This document shows positions 16,320-25,055 of a DNA stretch of 64,000 nt, one piece after another. The stretch is from NCBI GenBank assembly GCA_910588005.1, contig CAJUQM010000007.1, forward strand, positions 1-64,000. The letters are read 5' to 3'. The translations under genes were made by a program, and so were the position numbers. Origin of the DNA: an uncultured Oscillibacter sp. (GTDB taxonomy: Bacteria > Bacillota > Clostridia > Oscillospirales > Oscillospiraceae). Under the pieces are notes generated by a model. It was given only the letters and a program-made list of their open reading frames with translations, was not told where the DNA came from and searched no databases. The stretch's first letter is position 1; every line of letters starts with the position of its first letter.

Positions 16320-17624
16320 CTAGTCCGGCCTCCCGCGTTGGGCATACCGGTCCTCCGCCCTGGAAAGGGCGGATCTCGCGTGCCCCTCCAGCCCCTCCCG
16401 GCGGGCAAAGTCCGCGATTTGATCCGCGCAGCGGTTCAGCGCCGCCCGGTCATAGTACAGGAAGCTGGAGCGCTTCATAAAATCATCCACGCCCAAGGGA
16501 CTGGAAAAACGGGCGGTGCCGGAAGTTGGAAGCGTGTGGTTCGGTCCTGCGAAATAGTCTCCCAGCGCCTCCGGTGTGCTGCGGCCCAGAAAGATGCTCC
16601 CGGCGTTTTTGATGCGGGGCAGCAGGGCAAAGGGGTCGTCTACGCACAGCTCCAAATGCTCCGGGGCGATCCGGTTGACGGCCTCCACGGCCTTGTCCAG
16701 GCTGCCTGTCACAATGATCTTGCCGTTGTTTTCAATGGATGTCCGGGCGATCTCCTTTCGGGGAAGGGATTCCAGCTGAATTTCGATCTCCCCACGGACG
16801 GCTTCCGCCAGTGGGCGGCTGTCCGTCACCAGCACCGCCGAGGCCAGCACGTCGTGTTCCGCCTGACTCAGGAGATCCGCCGCCGCCCAGGCGGGGGAGG
16901 TATTTCCGTCCGCCAGGACCAAAATTTCACTGGGGCCGGCGATCATATCAATGTCCACCAGGCCAAAGACCTTTCGCTTGGCTGTGGCCACAAAAATACC
17001 GCCGGGACCCACAATTTTATCCACTTTGGGTACGCTTTCTGTACCGTAGGCCAGGGCGGCGACCGCCTGGGCACCGCCAATCTTAAACACGGCGTCCGCT
17101 CCTGCCAGCCGCGCCGCCGCCAGGGCCTCCGGACTGACCGAGCCGTCCCGCCGGGGCGGCGTCACCAGAACAATTTCGCTTACACCGGCAATTTTCGCCG
17201 GGATTACGTTCATCAAGATCGTAGAGGGAAATGCCTCCGGACTCCGGGGCACGCAGATGCCCACCCGTTCAATGGGCGTCCACCGCTGGCCCATAACGAT
17301 GCCGGGGCGGTCCGTTAACACAAAGCCGTTGTGACGCTGGCGCTCGTGGAAGAGGCGGATGTTCTCCGCCGCCTCCTCCAGTGTTTTCAAAAACGAGGGA
17401 CTTACCATCCCGGCGGCGGCGTTAATCTCCGCCTCCGTCAGCCGCAGGTTCTCCGGTTCCGCGCCGTCGAAGCGGCGGGTGAACTTCCGCAGGGCCGCAT
17501 CGCCCCTGGTTCGGACCTCCCGGAGAATGTCGTCCACGGCGGCGGAGACGTCCTCCTCCGCCCGGAGATCCCGGTTTAAAAAGGCCTCCGGAGCCAGCTG
17601 GTCAAAGTCCAGAATACGGATCAC
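16320..17624 (-). CDS. hisD: Histidinol dehydrogenase
   Basis: Oxidises L-histidinol to L-histidine with two NAD+ in the last two steps. The 434-residue zinc enzyme has the family signatures IVGPGGIFVATAKRKVFGLVDIDMIAGPSEILVLAD (residues ~215-250), SQAEHD, and HTLPTSGTARFSSPLGVDDF near 366. Its ATG overlaps the hisZG stop by 4 bases, so it is tightly coupled to the first gene of the operon. Confidence 0.96.
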   Translation of the reverse strand: MIRILDFDQLAPEAFLNRDLRAEEDVSAAVDDILREVRTRGDAALRKFTRRFDGAEPENLRLTEAEINAAAGMVSPSFLKTLEEAAENIRLFHERQRHNGFVLTDRPGIVMGQRWTPIERVGICVPRSPEAFPSTILMNVIPAKIAGVSEIVLVTPPRRDGSVSPEALAAARLAGADAVFKIGGAQAVAALAYGTESVPKVDKIVGPGGIFVATAKRKVFGLVDIDMIAGPSEILVLADGNTSPAWAAADLLSQAEHDVLASAVLVTDSRPLAEAVRGEIEIQLESLPRKEIARTSIENNGKIIVTGSLDKAVEAVNRIAPEHLELCVDDPFALLPRIKNAGSIFLGRSTPEALGDYFAGPNHTLPTSGTARFSSPLGVDDFMKRSSFLYYDRAALNRCADQIADFARREGLEGHARSALSRAEDRYAQRGRPD

Positions 17625-19198
17625 CGGGCCGTCACCTCCGCGAGTTTTTTTACCAGGGCGTCAATTTCCCGGCGCTTGAATTGGTAGCTGGCTCGGCCCG
17701 CGATAAACCGGGCTGAGATGGGCATGAACTCCGCCAGCACCTTCAGGTTGTTTTCCCTCAGGGTGGTCCCGGTTTCCACGATGTCCACAATCACGTCGGA
17801 GAGGCCCAGAATGGGAGCCAGTTCAATGGAACCGTTCAGCTTGATGATGTCGATGTCCCGGCCCTGGGCGGCGTAATAGGACTTGGCGATGTTTACGAAT
17901 TTGGTGGCCACCCGCAGTGTCCGGCCCGGGTCGTCCTGAAAATCCGCCGGTCCCGCCACGCACATGCGGCATTTGCCAAGCCCCGTGTCCAGCAGCTCGT
18001 ATACGTCGGCGCCGGACTCGGACAGAATGTCCCTGCCCACAATGCCGATATCCGCCGCGCCGTGCTCCACATAGATGGCCACGTCACTGGGCTTTACCAA
18101 AAAGTAGCGGATGCCTGCCTCCCGGTTTTCCACCACCAGCTTGCGGGTGCCGCCGCAGCGCTCCCGGCAGCCGTAGCCCGCCCCGGCCAAAAGGTCATAG
18201 ACCTGGTCTCCCAGGCGGCCCTTGGGCAGCGCCACGCTCAGCATGGTCCCTTCGCCGGACTCCGTCTCCGGCTCGGCCGGGCAGTTCAGCTCGTCCAGAT
18301 ACAGGGCAAAGCCGACCGCCCTGGTCCCGGGGCGGAACTGCTCTGTCAGAGGGTCGTACCGCCCGCCTTTCAGAACGGCGCGGGGCAGCCCCGTGAGATA
18401 TCCCTGGAGAACCAAGCCGTTGTAGTACTCCATGTCGTTGGCAAGGGAGAGATCCAGCTTCAGGCGCGTTGTCTGGCCCTGCTCCGCCAAGGTCTTGCAG
18501 AGAGTCCGCAGCTCCTGGAGAGCGCCGCCCATGGCGGCGTTCAGCGCCAGCGGCTCTGCCTCGGACAGCACCGCCTCCCACGTCCCCGCCAGAGAGGGCA
18601 GGCGGCACAGGGCGTCCGTTCCCCGGTGGGAGAGTCCGGCCTCCTCCGCCGTTTTTTGCAGCTCATGGGTGTTCCGGTCCCGAATACAGGTCAAGAGCTT
18701 TGGCCGGATGGACTCCGGAGCGCCTACGGCGTCAAAAAGGCCGGTGATAAAGCCCATGTGGCCCAGCCCCAGCACAAAGTCCCGGCCCGTCAGTGCCAGG
18801 CTCTGTACTGCCAGGGATCCCACTTGCGCTGTGACGGCCTCGTCCACCGCGCCGACGCACTCTAGGCCCATCTGGCTGATCTCCTTGAAGGTGTGGCTCT
18901 CCTGGCTGGGACGGTAGACGTTCTCGGCATAGTAGTACCGGCCGCAGTCCCCCGCCTCTACCCGGGCGTTTTTGGCGATGGAGAGTGTGACGTCCGGCTT
19001 CAGGGCCAGCAGGCGCCCGTCCAGGTCCGTAAAGGTGATGACCTGGTCGCTGGCGAGAAAGCGGCGGTTCTCCTGATACAGGCCGTACTCCTCAAACCGG
19101 CCCATGTGGTACTGGCGGAAGCCCGCCTGCTCAAACAGCAGCCGCACCTGTAAAGAGACCCGCTCCTGGGGACGGAGCATATTCAGATCCAATTCCAT
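17621..19198 (-). CDS. hisZG: Fused HisZ-HisG ATP phosphoribosyltransferase
   Basis: Committed step of histidine synthesis: ATP plus PRPP to phosphoribosyl-ATP. This single 525-residue protein joins the HisRS-like regulatory subunit HisZ (residues ~1-305; class II-like motifs YHMGRFEEYGLY, TFTDLDGRLLALKPDVT, LDLSLANDMEYYNGLVLQGY, GGRYDPL) to a short-form catalytic HisG (~315-525; VALPKGRLGDQVYDLL, KPSDVAIYVEHGAADIGIVGRD, and the PRPP loop DIVETGTTLRENNL). Short HisG normally needs HisZ as a separate partner, so fusion fixes 1:1 stoichiometry. It is the first gene of the operon, with its own promoter about 50 bases upstream. Confidence 0.93.
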   Translation of the reverse strand: MELDLNMLRPQERVSLQVRLLFEQAGFRQYHMGRFEEYGLYQENRRFLASDQVITFTDLDGRLLALKPDVTLSIAKNARVEAGDCGRYYYAENVYRPSQESHTFKEISQMGLECVGAVDEAVTAQVGSLAVQSLALTGRDFVLGLGHMGFITGLFDAVGAPESIRPKLLTCIRDRNTHELQKTAEEAGLSHRGTDALCRLPSLAGTWEAVLSEAEPLALNAAMGGALQELRTLCKTLAEQGQTTRLKLDLSLANDMEYYNGLVLQGYLTGLPRAVLKGGRYDPLTEQFRPGTRAVGFALYLDELNCPAEPETESGEGTMLSVALPKGRLGDQVYDLLAGAGYGCRERCGGTRKLVVENREAGIRYFLVKPSDVAIYVEHGAADIGIVGRDILSESGADVYELLDTGLGKCRMCVAGPADFQDDPGRTLRVATKFVNIAKSYYAAQGRDIDIIKLNGSIELAPILGLSDVIVDIVETGTTLRENNLKVLAEFMPISARFIAGRASYQFKRREIDALVKKLAEVTAR

Positions 19199-19249
19199 GG
19201 GATGTTCCTCCTTGGGGGCGGAGAGGTCCCGCCCGTCATGTCAAGATCT

Positions 19250-19278
19250 ATTGTACTTCAATATATTAGCAAAGTAAA
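19250..19278 (-). promoter_or_regulatory. Promoter of the histidine operon
   Basis: On the minus strand TTTACT (19278-19273), 17 bp, TACAAT (19255-19250). The leader to the start codon is only about 45 bases, too short for a T-box or a His-codon attenuator, so control is more likely through a repressor or HisG feedback. Confidence 0.6.
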
Positions 19279-19591
19279 GCGATAATTGACTAATGCAATA
19301 AATTCTCTGATTTGTCCAAAATGATGACGGGGAAAAGGCCGGATAATGGAATTTTATTATAGAATTTGGGAAAGGGATTTTCAATCCCTTTCCCAAATTT
19401 CCTGCCGCGCTCAAGCGGTTTCTGATAGATTAGGTCCTGTATGAAAAATGACAGAACGCCGTCTCCGGGCATCTTTTTTCACCAGGACCTCGTTGATTTT
19501 CCTTGAGATCCGTCAGGATTCCTGCGGAAAACCGCCCTGCCTGACAAAAAATCTGTCTCAATCCGGCATTCCGCCAATTTTCAGACAAGGC
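19279..19591. repeat. Non-coding stretch with a perfect 17-bp inverted repeat
   Basis: AT-rich spacer between the his promoter and a zinc-ribbon gene. It holds a perfect inverted repeat: a 17-base arm at 19363-19379 (AATTTGGGAAAGGGATT) and its complement at 19383-19399, with a TTC loop. The hairpin would be very stable but has no T-run, so it may be a factor-dependent terminator for the zinc-ribbon transcript or a binding site. I see no gene here. Confidence 0.6.
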
Positions 19592-19783
19592 TTAAAGACT
19601 GACCACGATTTTTTTGCAGGACTCACAGTAAAGCGCTTCCGTTTCAGACGATGAGAGCGCGGATTTCGCCACGATAACTCTGTTCCACGAGGGACCCTCT
19701 GCCGGCCACCACGTGATGCCGCGCCTTCCGTCCCCGGAGAGATGCCCCTTTTGCATTTCCGCTTGACAGAACGGACAGATCAT
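19592..19783 (-). CDS. Small zinc-ribbon protein (DUF6487-like)
   Basis: A 63-residue protein with two CxxC knuckles, MICPFCQAEMQKGHL at the start and LYCESCKKIV at the end, around a ISWW-type middle (GITWWPAEGPSW). This is the layout of the PF20097/DUF6487 zinc-ribbon family; function unknown. AAGGGGG lies upstream of the ATG. It ends 29 bases before the MerR-RDD gene on the same strand begins its 3' end and may be co-transcribed with it. Confidence 0.7.
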   Translation of the reverse strand: MICPFCQAEMQKGHLSGDGRRGITWWPAEGPSWNRVIVAKSALSSSETEALYCESCKKIVVSL

Positions 19784-19812
19784 AAAATCCCCCTTTCTAT
19801 TTGTTTCCGGCG

Positions 19813-21294
19813 CTACTCTTCCAGGGCAATGGTGCAGCGCCAGAAGAGGAAATTGTCCGCCTTGGCATCATCTACCGGGACTGCCAGTCCGGAGTCCCCG
19901 TTCACATAGAAGTTCCGGCTCTCCACCTCCCAGGTGATGACGGCGCCGTTTTTTCGGACGGTGAAGCCGTTCTCCCAGTCTGCGCCCACCAGATCGCTGA
20001 CCAGACCCTTCCTGGCGGAGGTCCAGAGGGGGGTGTTCTCCCGGGACCAGGCCAGGGCCGTGGCCGCCGCGGTGATGTCGTAGACGGGAATGTAAATCCA
20101 CTCCTCCGTATTCTCCAGGGACCGCTCCCAGGTGACGGCCCGCACCGCCCCGTTTTCCAGGGTGTAGCGAAAATCGTGGTTCCGACGCCAACTGGCGCCC
20201 GTGCCCGTCACAATAACACCAGGCGGGTCCGGCGCTCTCTTCCACGCGCCCGCCTCGTCCAGAATCCAGGTGGGGGAGGAGAGGATATAAACGGCCTGGC
20301 GGTTGTAATTCTCCGCAAACTCCGCCACGGTCAAATCCCCCCGGTTGGGGGGCAGCTGGGAGTAGCTGTTGGCCGCCTCCCCGCACACCGAAATCAGCGC
20401 TGCCGCCAGGACAAAGGCCCCGATGTGCCGCAGAGGGCGGAAGGGAGCCGCCGTATAGGCGGTGTCCACATCCCAGGGCTGCGGCTCGTCGTTCCAGCAG
20501 CGGTTGGCGGTGCGGAACATCTGAATCCAGGACCAGATGGGAATAAAGGCGCCCTTGCCGTACCACAGCAGCAGCAGGTGCCGGGTGAAGCCCTCGGAAT
20601 AGGAGAGCCTCTCTCCGCTTGTCCCGGTGATCCGCAGGCCCAGCAGGGCCTTGCCGGGGGTGGTGCCGAAGAGGCGCAGCAGCAGCGGCTCCAGGAAGAG
20701 CCAGATCACCTCGACGGCAAACTGGATTGCCAGCCCGTTGGCCAGGGAGGGGTTGCGGCCCGTCAGGGCGATGGCCGCGATAAGAACGAGTGTCAGCCCC
20801 CACTCGTCGAACAGGCGGGCCAGCAGCCGCCGGGTGAGACCGGTATACACCGGTAGAGCGTCCGATGCCGGGAGGGCGGGAGCAGGCGGAGCCTTCCACC
20901 ATACCTCCCCGGCTGCGGGAGGCAGGGCCGGAGCATCCAGCGCCGTCAGGTATGTCCCTGGGTCCAGGGTCTCAAAGGTTTCGCCAGACTGGCGCAGCTG
21001 GCCGCAGACCTGTGCGACCCGTTCCAGCGCTTCCCGCTCTCCGCCCAGGGCGGCCAGACGGCGGTCCAGAGCCTCGGACAGGCTCCGGGAGCCGCCTTGC
21101 AGCGCCTTCAGCTCCTCGATGGGAACGCCCAGCCGCCGCAGAAGCTTGACCCTCTCCAGAACCGCTAGGTCCGCCTCGCTGTAGTCCCGGTAGCCGTTTT
21201 TCGCTCTGGCGGGGCGCAGCAAGCCCTCCGCCTCATAATAGCGGATGTTGGCCCGGGGCACGCCGGAGCGGGATTCTATCTCCTTACTGGTCAT
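19813..21294 (-). CDS. MerR-type regulator fused to an RDD membrane domain
   Basis: A 493-residue two-part protein. Residues ~1-75 are a MerR winged helix (SKEIESRSGVPRANIRYYEAEGLLRPARAKNGYRDYSEADL) followed by a helical linker. Residues ~150-275 form an RDD membrane domain (LTRRLLARLFDEWGL, FGTTPGKALLGLRITG), then another hydrophobic span near 300 and a ~180-residue, probably extracytoplasmic, C-terminal part with Trp-rich beta-like sequence of no known family. This suggests a membrane-bound one-component sensor that reads an outside or membrane signal directly. The promoter has the stretched 19-bp spacer typical of MerR control, so autoregulation is likely. Confidence 0.8.
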   Translation of the reverse strand: MTSKEIESRSGVPRANIRYYEAEGLLRPARAKNGYRDYSEADLAVLERVKLLRRLGVPIEELKALQGGSRSLSEALDRRLAALGGEREALERVAQVCGQLRQSGETFETLDPGTYLTALDAPALPPAAGEVWWKAPPAPALPASDALPVYTGLTRRLLARLFDEWGLTLVLIAAIALTGRNPSLANGLAIQFAVEVIWLFLEPLLLRLFGTTPGKALLGLRITGTSGERLSYSEGFTRHLLLLWYGKGAFIPIWSWIQMFRTANRCWNDEPQPWDVDTAYTAAPFRPLRHIGAFVLAAALISVCGEAANSYSQLPPNRGDLTVAEFAENYNRQAVYILSSPTWILDEAGAWKRAPDPPGVIVTGTGASWRRNHDFRYTLENGAVRAVTWERSLENTEEWIYIPVYDITAAATALAWSRENTPLWTSARKGLVSDLVGADWENGFTVRKNGAVITWEVESRNFYVNGDSGLAVPVDDAKADNFLFWRCTIALEE

Positions 21295-21316
21295 CTTATC
21301 ATCTCCTCCAGAGACA

Positions 21317-21347
21317 ACTGTAAACTGTCAAGTAACTTCCATGTCAA
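21317..21347 (-). promoter_or_regulatory. MerR-style promoter with a 19-bp spacer
   Basis: On the minus strand TTGACA (21347-21342), 19 bp, TACAGT (21322-21317). MerR activators act on such over-long spacers. A second TTGACA sits inside the spacer. It starts the MerR-RDD transcript. Confidence 0.5.
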
Positions 21348-21353
21348 GCGTTT

Positions 21354-21761
21354 TCAGCGTTTTTGGGCGGAAAATTCCGAGGCCTCCCGAATCCAGCCCA
21401 GCAGCTCCCCGTCTATCTCCTCCGCCGAGCCGATGACGATATGGTGCGTCCAGCGGTCCGGGTAGGGTTCCAGGGCGGCGTCCACCCGGGGGGAGTCCAG
21501 CCGGAAGGGCAGGCCTATAGTAACCGTGAGGAAGGGGCTGGGCCGCGCCGCCGCCCGCCGGGCGGGCAGCAGGGAGGCGAAGGCAAAGTTTCGCCGGTTG
21601 GAAAAGGAGATTTGGGTTTTCTGTACCCGGATGCGGGTCTCCGGGAGTTCCGCCAAGATCCGCTCCTCCAGGGTCAGATACAGCGGCAGGGACAGGGGAC
21701 TCTCCCGAAAGAAAAGGGGTGTGTCCGGATGCGCCGGCTGGCAGGGGGAATTTTGTTTCAT
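21354..21761 (-). CDS. DUF5655-like small protein
   Basis: A 135-residue soluble protein with the pattern I associate with DUF5655: LPLYLTLEERILAELPETRIRVQKTQISFSNRRNFAFASL, then GLPFRLDSPRV and a C-terminal RWTHHIVIGSAEEIDGELLGWIREAS. The family resembles small nucleic-acid or transport-associated domains, but its function is not known. AAGGAGC precedes the ATG. It ends just before the promoter of the MerR-RDD gene and is on the same strand. Confidence 0.65.
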   Translation of the reverse strand: MKQNSPCQPAHPDTPLFFRESPLSLPLYLTLEERILAELPETRIRVQKTQISFSNRRNFAFASLLPARRAAARPSPFLTVTIGLPFRLDSPRVDAALEPYPDRWTHHIVIGSAEEIDGELLGWIREASEFSAQKR

Positions 21762-22017
21762 AAAAACCGCTCCTTTGGCTCAGTAGAGGGCATGCGCCGC
21801 CGGATAGTACCCTCCGGTTATGCGCGGCAGCCTAAAATTCTCATTTAAGATCATTTTAACACATTGAGCCGTTCCAGGCAATGGGAGAAGCCTCTGCCGC
21901 CTTTTACCGCTTGCACTGCCGCGTTTAGGCGTTGGCAATCTCACCAATTCAAGATTGAAGCGCAGAGTTCTCCATGATATAATCGAAACGACAAACAGAG
22001 TGTTCGGAGGAGATATT

Positions 22018-22431
22018 ATGCTTGAAAATATACCATCTCAATCTATTATGACTGAATTGCTCGGGAAACCCTTGTATGAAGTTTGGCAGGCGCTATGTTC
22101 GGCGATTGATGAAAAATACGATATGGAACGGTTGTGGAATACTGGCGGCAAGAATTGGGACTATGAGTATAAATACCGCAGAGGCGGCAAGACGCTTTGC
22201 AGCCTATACGTTAAGAGTAATTGCATTGGATTCATGATTATCTTTGGAAAAGATGAGAGAACAAAATTTGAAGAGATCAAGGATACTCTTTCTGATGCCG
22301 TTTGCAGGCAATATGATGGGGCAAAAACCTACCGTGACGGGAAATGGGTGATGTTTGAACCGGCCAATACGGCGGATTTTGATGATTACATGAGATTGTT
22401 GGCCATCAAAAGAAAACCAAATCGGAAATAA
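22018..22431 (+). CDS. DUF3788-like protein, AT-rich
   Basis: A 137-residue soluble protein resembling the DUF3788 family (YdhG/DUF1801-like fold): WNTGGKNWDYEYKYRRGGKTLCSLYVKSNCIGFMIIFGKDERTKFEE, then RQYDGAKTYRDGKWVMFEPAN. Function unknown. The ATG at 22018 has GGAGGAG upstream; the longer in-frame start at 21955 lacks one. The gene is visibly richer in A and T than its neighbours and uses AAA, GAT and TAT codons freely, which points to recent acquisition. Confidence 0.7.
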   Translation: MLENIPSQSIMTELLGKPLYEVWQALCSAIDEKYDMERLWNTGGKNWDYEYKYRRGGKTLCSLYVKSNCIGFMIIFGKDERTKFEEIKDTLSDAVCRQYDGAKTYRDGKWVMFEPANTADFDDYMRLLAIKRKPNRK

Positions 22432-22496
22432 CCGTTCCGGCTGACCGGGCAGTTACCCATATTTGGCAGCGACATGAATCTGAAAAGGGAGACCTC

Positions 22497-22525
22497 TTGA
22501 CATCTTCCCCAAAACGGCATATACT
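22497..22525 (+). promoter_or_regulatory. Promoter of the thiamine-salvage operon
   Basis: TTGACA (22497-22502), 17 bp, TATACT (22520-22525), six bases before the TPP aptamer begins. Confidence 0.85.
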
Positions 22526-22530
22526 ACAAT

Positions 22531-22618
22531 CTGCAAGGGAGTCCCCGGAAGGGGGCTGAGAGGAGGGTGTTACCCCTCGACCTCACCTGATTTGGATCAT
22601 GCCAACGTAGGGATGCAG
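22531..22618 (+). ncRNA. TPP riboswitch (THI element)
   Basis: All conserved THI elements are present in order: P1 CTGCA/TGCAG, the GGGGCTGAGAGGAG core, ACCCCTCGACC, then CTGATTTGGATCATGCCAACGTAGGGA in the second half. TPP binding should switch off the downstream tenA-thiZXY operon through the terminator hairpins at 22624-22685. Confidence 0.96.
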
Positions 22619-22623
22619 CTGTT

Positions 22624-22685
22624 CGCCGCGTGACGCGGCGGTTTTCGCGTAAGCGCGGGACGTCCCTGTGGGGACGTCCCGTTTT
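22624..22685 (+). terminator. Riboswitch expression platform with two hairpins
   Basis: A first stem CGCCGCG/CGCGGCG (22624-22640) followed by GTTTT, then a stronger one, CGGGACGTCCC (22656-22666) with GGGACGTCCCG (22671-22681) and TTTT. They lie between the TPP aptamer and tenA, 130 bases before the start codon, and give premature termination when TPP is bound. Confidence 0.8.
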
Positions 22686-22817
22686 CATTTGCCGGAAGGT
22701 TTTTTCGGAAAATGAGAGCGAGATGCTTTCAATGCCGCGGGAAACCCTTTCTTCCCGCTGAGCCTTGCTTCCCCGTTTGGCAGCGGAGCGGCTTTTTACG
22801 CTTGAGGAGGAGATATT

Positions 22818-23477
22818 ATGACGGTTTCTCAGCGCCTGCGGGAGGCGGCCCGCCCCATCTGGGACCGGTGCCTCTCCCACCCCTTTGTCTTGGGATTGGG
22901 CGGCGGCACGCTGCCTGTGGAGAAATTTCAATATTTTATGCTCCAGGATTACCTGTACCTCTTTGACTATGCCCGGGTGTTTGCACTGGGGGTGGTGAAG
23001 GCCCGGGACGGGGCGCTGATGCGTGTCTTTGCCCGGAATGTGGAGGCCATTTTGGATGGGGAGATGGAGATCCACCGGACCTATATGGCCCGGCTGGGGA
23101 TTGCGGAAGAAGAGGTGCTGGCGGTGCGCCCGGCTTTGGACAATCTGTCCTACACCCACTACATGCTCTCTGCCGCCGGACGGGGCGGCCCTGCGGAGAT
23201 CACGGCGTCGATTCTGGCCTGTTCTTGGAGCTATGCTGAGATTGGGCAGACACTGGCGAAGATTCCGGGGGCGGCGGACCACCCCTTTTACGGCGAGTGG
23301 ATTCGGGGTTACGCCTCGGAGGACTATGCCGCAGCCAATCAGGCGCTGATCGATTTGATGGACCGCTTGGCGGCAAAGGCATCCGCAGAGCAGATGGCGG
23401 ATCTTGAGGAGATTTTTGTCAATTGCAGCCGCTATGAGCTGGGCTTTTGGGACATGGCCTGGGAGATGCGCCCATGA
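22818..23477 (+). CDS. tenA: TenA-family aminopyrimidine aminohydrolase (thiaminase II)
   Basis: Hydrolyses 4-amino-5-aminomethyl-2-methylpyrimidine, a thiamine breakdown product, to HMP for re-use; some members also cleave thiamine. The 219-residue helical protein has the catalytic Cys in ILACSWSYAEIG near residue 135, the FQYFMLQDYLYLFDYAR segment near 37 and the C-terminal CSRYELGFWDMAWEM with the conserved Glu. GAGGAG precedes the ATG. It is the first gene behind the TPP riboswitch and overlaps thiZ by 4 bases. Confidence 0.93.
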   Translation: MTVSQRLREAARPIWDRCLSHPFVLGLGGGTLPVEKFQYFMLQDYLYLFDYARVFALGVVKARDGALMRVFARNVEAILDGEMEIHRTYMARLGIAEEEVLAVRPALDNLSYTHYMLSAAGRGGPAEITASILACSWSYAEIGQTLAKIPGAADHPFYGEWIRGYASEDYAAANQALIDLMDRLAAKASAEQMADLEEIFVNCSRYELGFWDMAWEMRP

Positions 23478-24235
23478 AGGCCCTGGAGTTTGACCACGTC
23501 TCTTACCGGTATCCGGGTGAGGATTTCAGCATCGTCGACAATCTGAGCTTTGCTCTGGAGCAGGGGTCCTTTCACTGCGTCATTGGCGCCAGTGGGTGCG
23601 GCAAGAGCACCATTCTCCGGATGATCTGCGGATTGCTGCGGCCCGAGGCCGGGACCATCCGGGTGGGGGGCACGCCGATTGAGGAACAGTCCCACTACTG
23701 CGGTTATATGCCCCAGCGGGACCTGCTGCTGCCCTGGCGCACGGTGGGGGAGAACTTGGCCCTGCCCCTGGAGATCCGGGGCGGGTACACCCGGGCGGAG
23801 CGGAGAGAGCTGGCGGAGGCGGCGTTGGAGGACGTGGGCCTTGAGGGCTGCGGGGACAAGCTGCCCTCGGAACTCTCCGGCGGTATGCGGCAGCGGGCGG
23901 CCTTTGCCCGCACCATGCTGGCGGGCAGCGGCCTGCTGCTGCTGGACGAACCCTTTTCCGCGCTGGACTTCCTCACCCGCATCTCCATGCAGGAGTGGCT
24001 GCTGGCCCAATGGGAGAAGCACAAGAAAACCGTCCTCTTCATCACCCACGATGTGGAGGAGGCTGTCTTTCTCTCCGGCAGTGTGTTGGCCGTGGCCGGA
24101 ACGCCCATTCGAAAGCTGGAGGAGTTCCCCGTTCCGGCGGCCGGTCCCCGGACCCGGGCGTGTCTGGCCCGGCCGGAGACGGTCTCCCTGCGGGAGGAGC
24201 TGATCGGGATATTGAGAGAGCAGGTGAGGCCATGA
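23474..24235 (+). CDS. thiZ: ABC transporter ATP-binding subunit, pyrimidine precursor uptake (ThiZ)
   Basis: The energising subunit of the ThiXYZ importer for formylaminopyrimidine. The 253-residue protein has Walker A GASGCGKST, Q-loop MPQRDLLLPW, signature LSGGMRQRAAFART, Walker B LLLLDEPFSALD and H-loop ITHDVEEAVF, as in the nitrate/taurine/ThiZ group. Its start overlaps tenA and its stop overlaps thiX, each as ATGA. The assignment to thiamine precursors rests on the riboswitch and tenA. Confidence 0.88.
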   Translation: MKALEFDHVSYRYPGEDFSIVDNLSFALEQGSFHCVIGASGCGKSTILRMICGLLRPEAGTIRVGGTPIEEQSHYCGYMPQRDLLLPWRTVGENLALPLEIRGGYTRAERRELAEAALEDVGLEGCGDKLPSELSGGMRQRAAFARTMLAGSGLLLLDEPFSALDFLTRISMQEWLLAQWEKHKKTVLFITHDVEEAVFLSGSVLAVAGTPIRKLEEFPVPAAGPRTRACLARPETVSLREELIGILREQVRP

Positions 24236-24987
24236 GGAAAACCGGCCGGAGCGCGCTGCCCGCGCTGACGTTTCTGTTTGCTCTGCTGATGGTGTGGCAG
24301 CTGGGCGCCATGAGAGTGGACGCGGCCTATATCCTCCCCACGCCCATTCAGATTTTGATGCGGCTGTGGGAGCTGCGAGAACCCCTTTTCACCGTCCATC
24401 TGCCGGCCACTATGGCGGTGACGGGGCTGGGGCTTGTGATTTCCGTGGCGCTGGGGCTGGGCCTGGCGGCGGCTATGGACTGGAGTCCCCTGCTGCAAAA
24501 GTGTCTGTATCCCGTGGTGGTGGCCTCTCAAACCATTCCCACGACCGCGATTGCCCCGCTGTTTGTGCTGTGGTTCGGCTACGGGATTTGGAGCAAAGTG
24601 CTGGTGGCGGTGCTGATGACCTTTTTCCCCATCACCATCACGGTGTACGACGGTTTTCGGTCCGCCAGAACGGAGATGGCGGAACTGCTGGAAACCTATG
24701 GCGCCACAAAGTGGGATGTCTTTCGGAAAATTAAAATCCCATGCGCCCTGCCCTATTTCTTCTCCGCTGTCAAAATGGCGGTGCCGATCGCCATTATTGG
24801 CGCCGCGATCGGTGAGTGGCTGGGCGCCCAGAGCGGCCTGGGCTACTTCTCCCGCCGGATGATGACCCAGCTGGACGGGGCGGGAGTGTTTGCCCCCATT
24901 GTGCTGCTCAGCGCCGTGGCGATGGCGGCCACAGGGGCGGTGGGGCTGGTGGAAAAGCGGGTTGTGAAATGGCGGGGAGAGAGCTGA
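24232..24987 (+). CDS. thiX: ABC transporter permease, pyrimidine precursor uptake (ThiX)
   Basis: A 251-residue membrane subunit with about six hydrophobic segments and the EAA loop AELLETYGATKWDVFRKIKIPCALPYFFSAVKMA, which docks on ThiZ. It belongs to the binding-protein-dependent permeases of the SsuC/TauC/ThiX type. The ATG at 24232 overlaps the thiZ stop. Confidence 0.88.
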   Translation: MRKTGRSALPALTFLFALLMVWQLGAMRVDAAYILPTPIQILMRLWELREPLFTVHLPATMAVTGLGLVISVALGLGLAAAMDWSPLLQKCLYPVVVASQTIPTTAIAPLFVLWFGYGIWSKVLVAVLMTFFPITITVYDGFRSARTEMAELLETYGATKWDVFRKIKIPCALPYFFSAVKMAVPIAIIGAAIGEWLGAQSGLGYFSRRMMTQLDGAGVFAPIVLLSAVAMAATGAVGLVEKRVVKWRGES

Positions 24988-25055
24988 GGGAGAGACGCTC
25001 CGGCGGTTCCCCCCCGGCCAAATATACAGGTGACAGGATAAGGAGTTGGTTGTTT

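Noticed and set aside
19199..19249. Histidine-codon attenuator or T-box before the his operon
   Set aside because: The leader from the only good promoter is about 45 bases, without His codon runs or a terminator stem.
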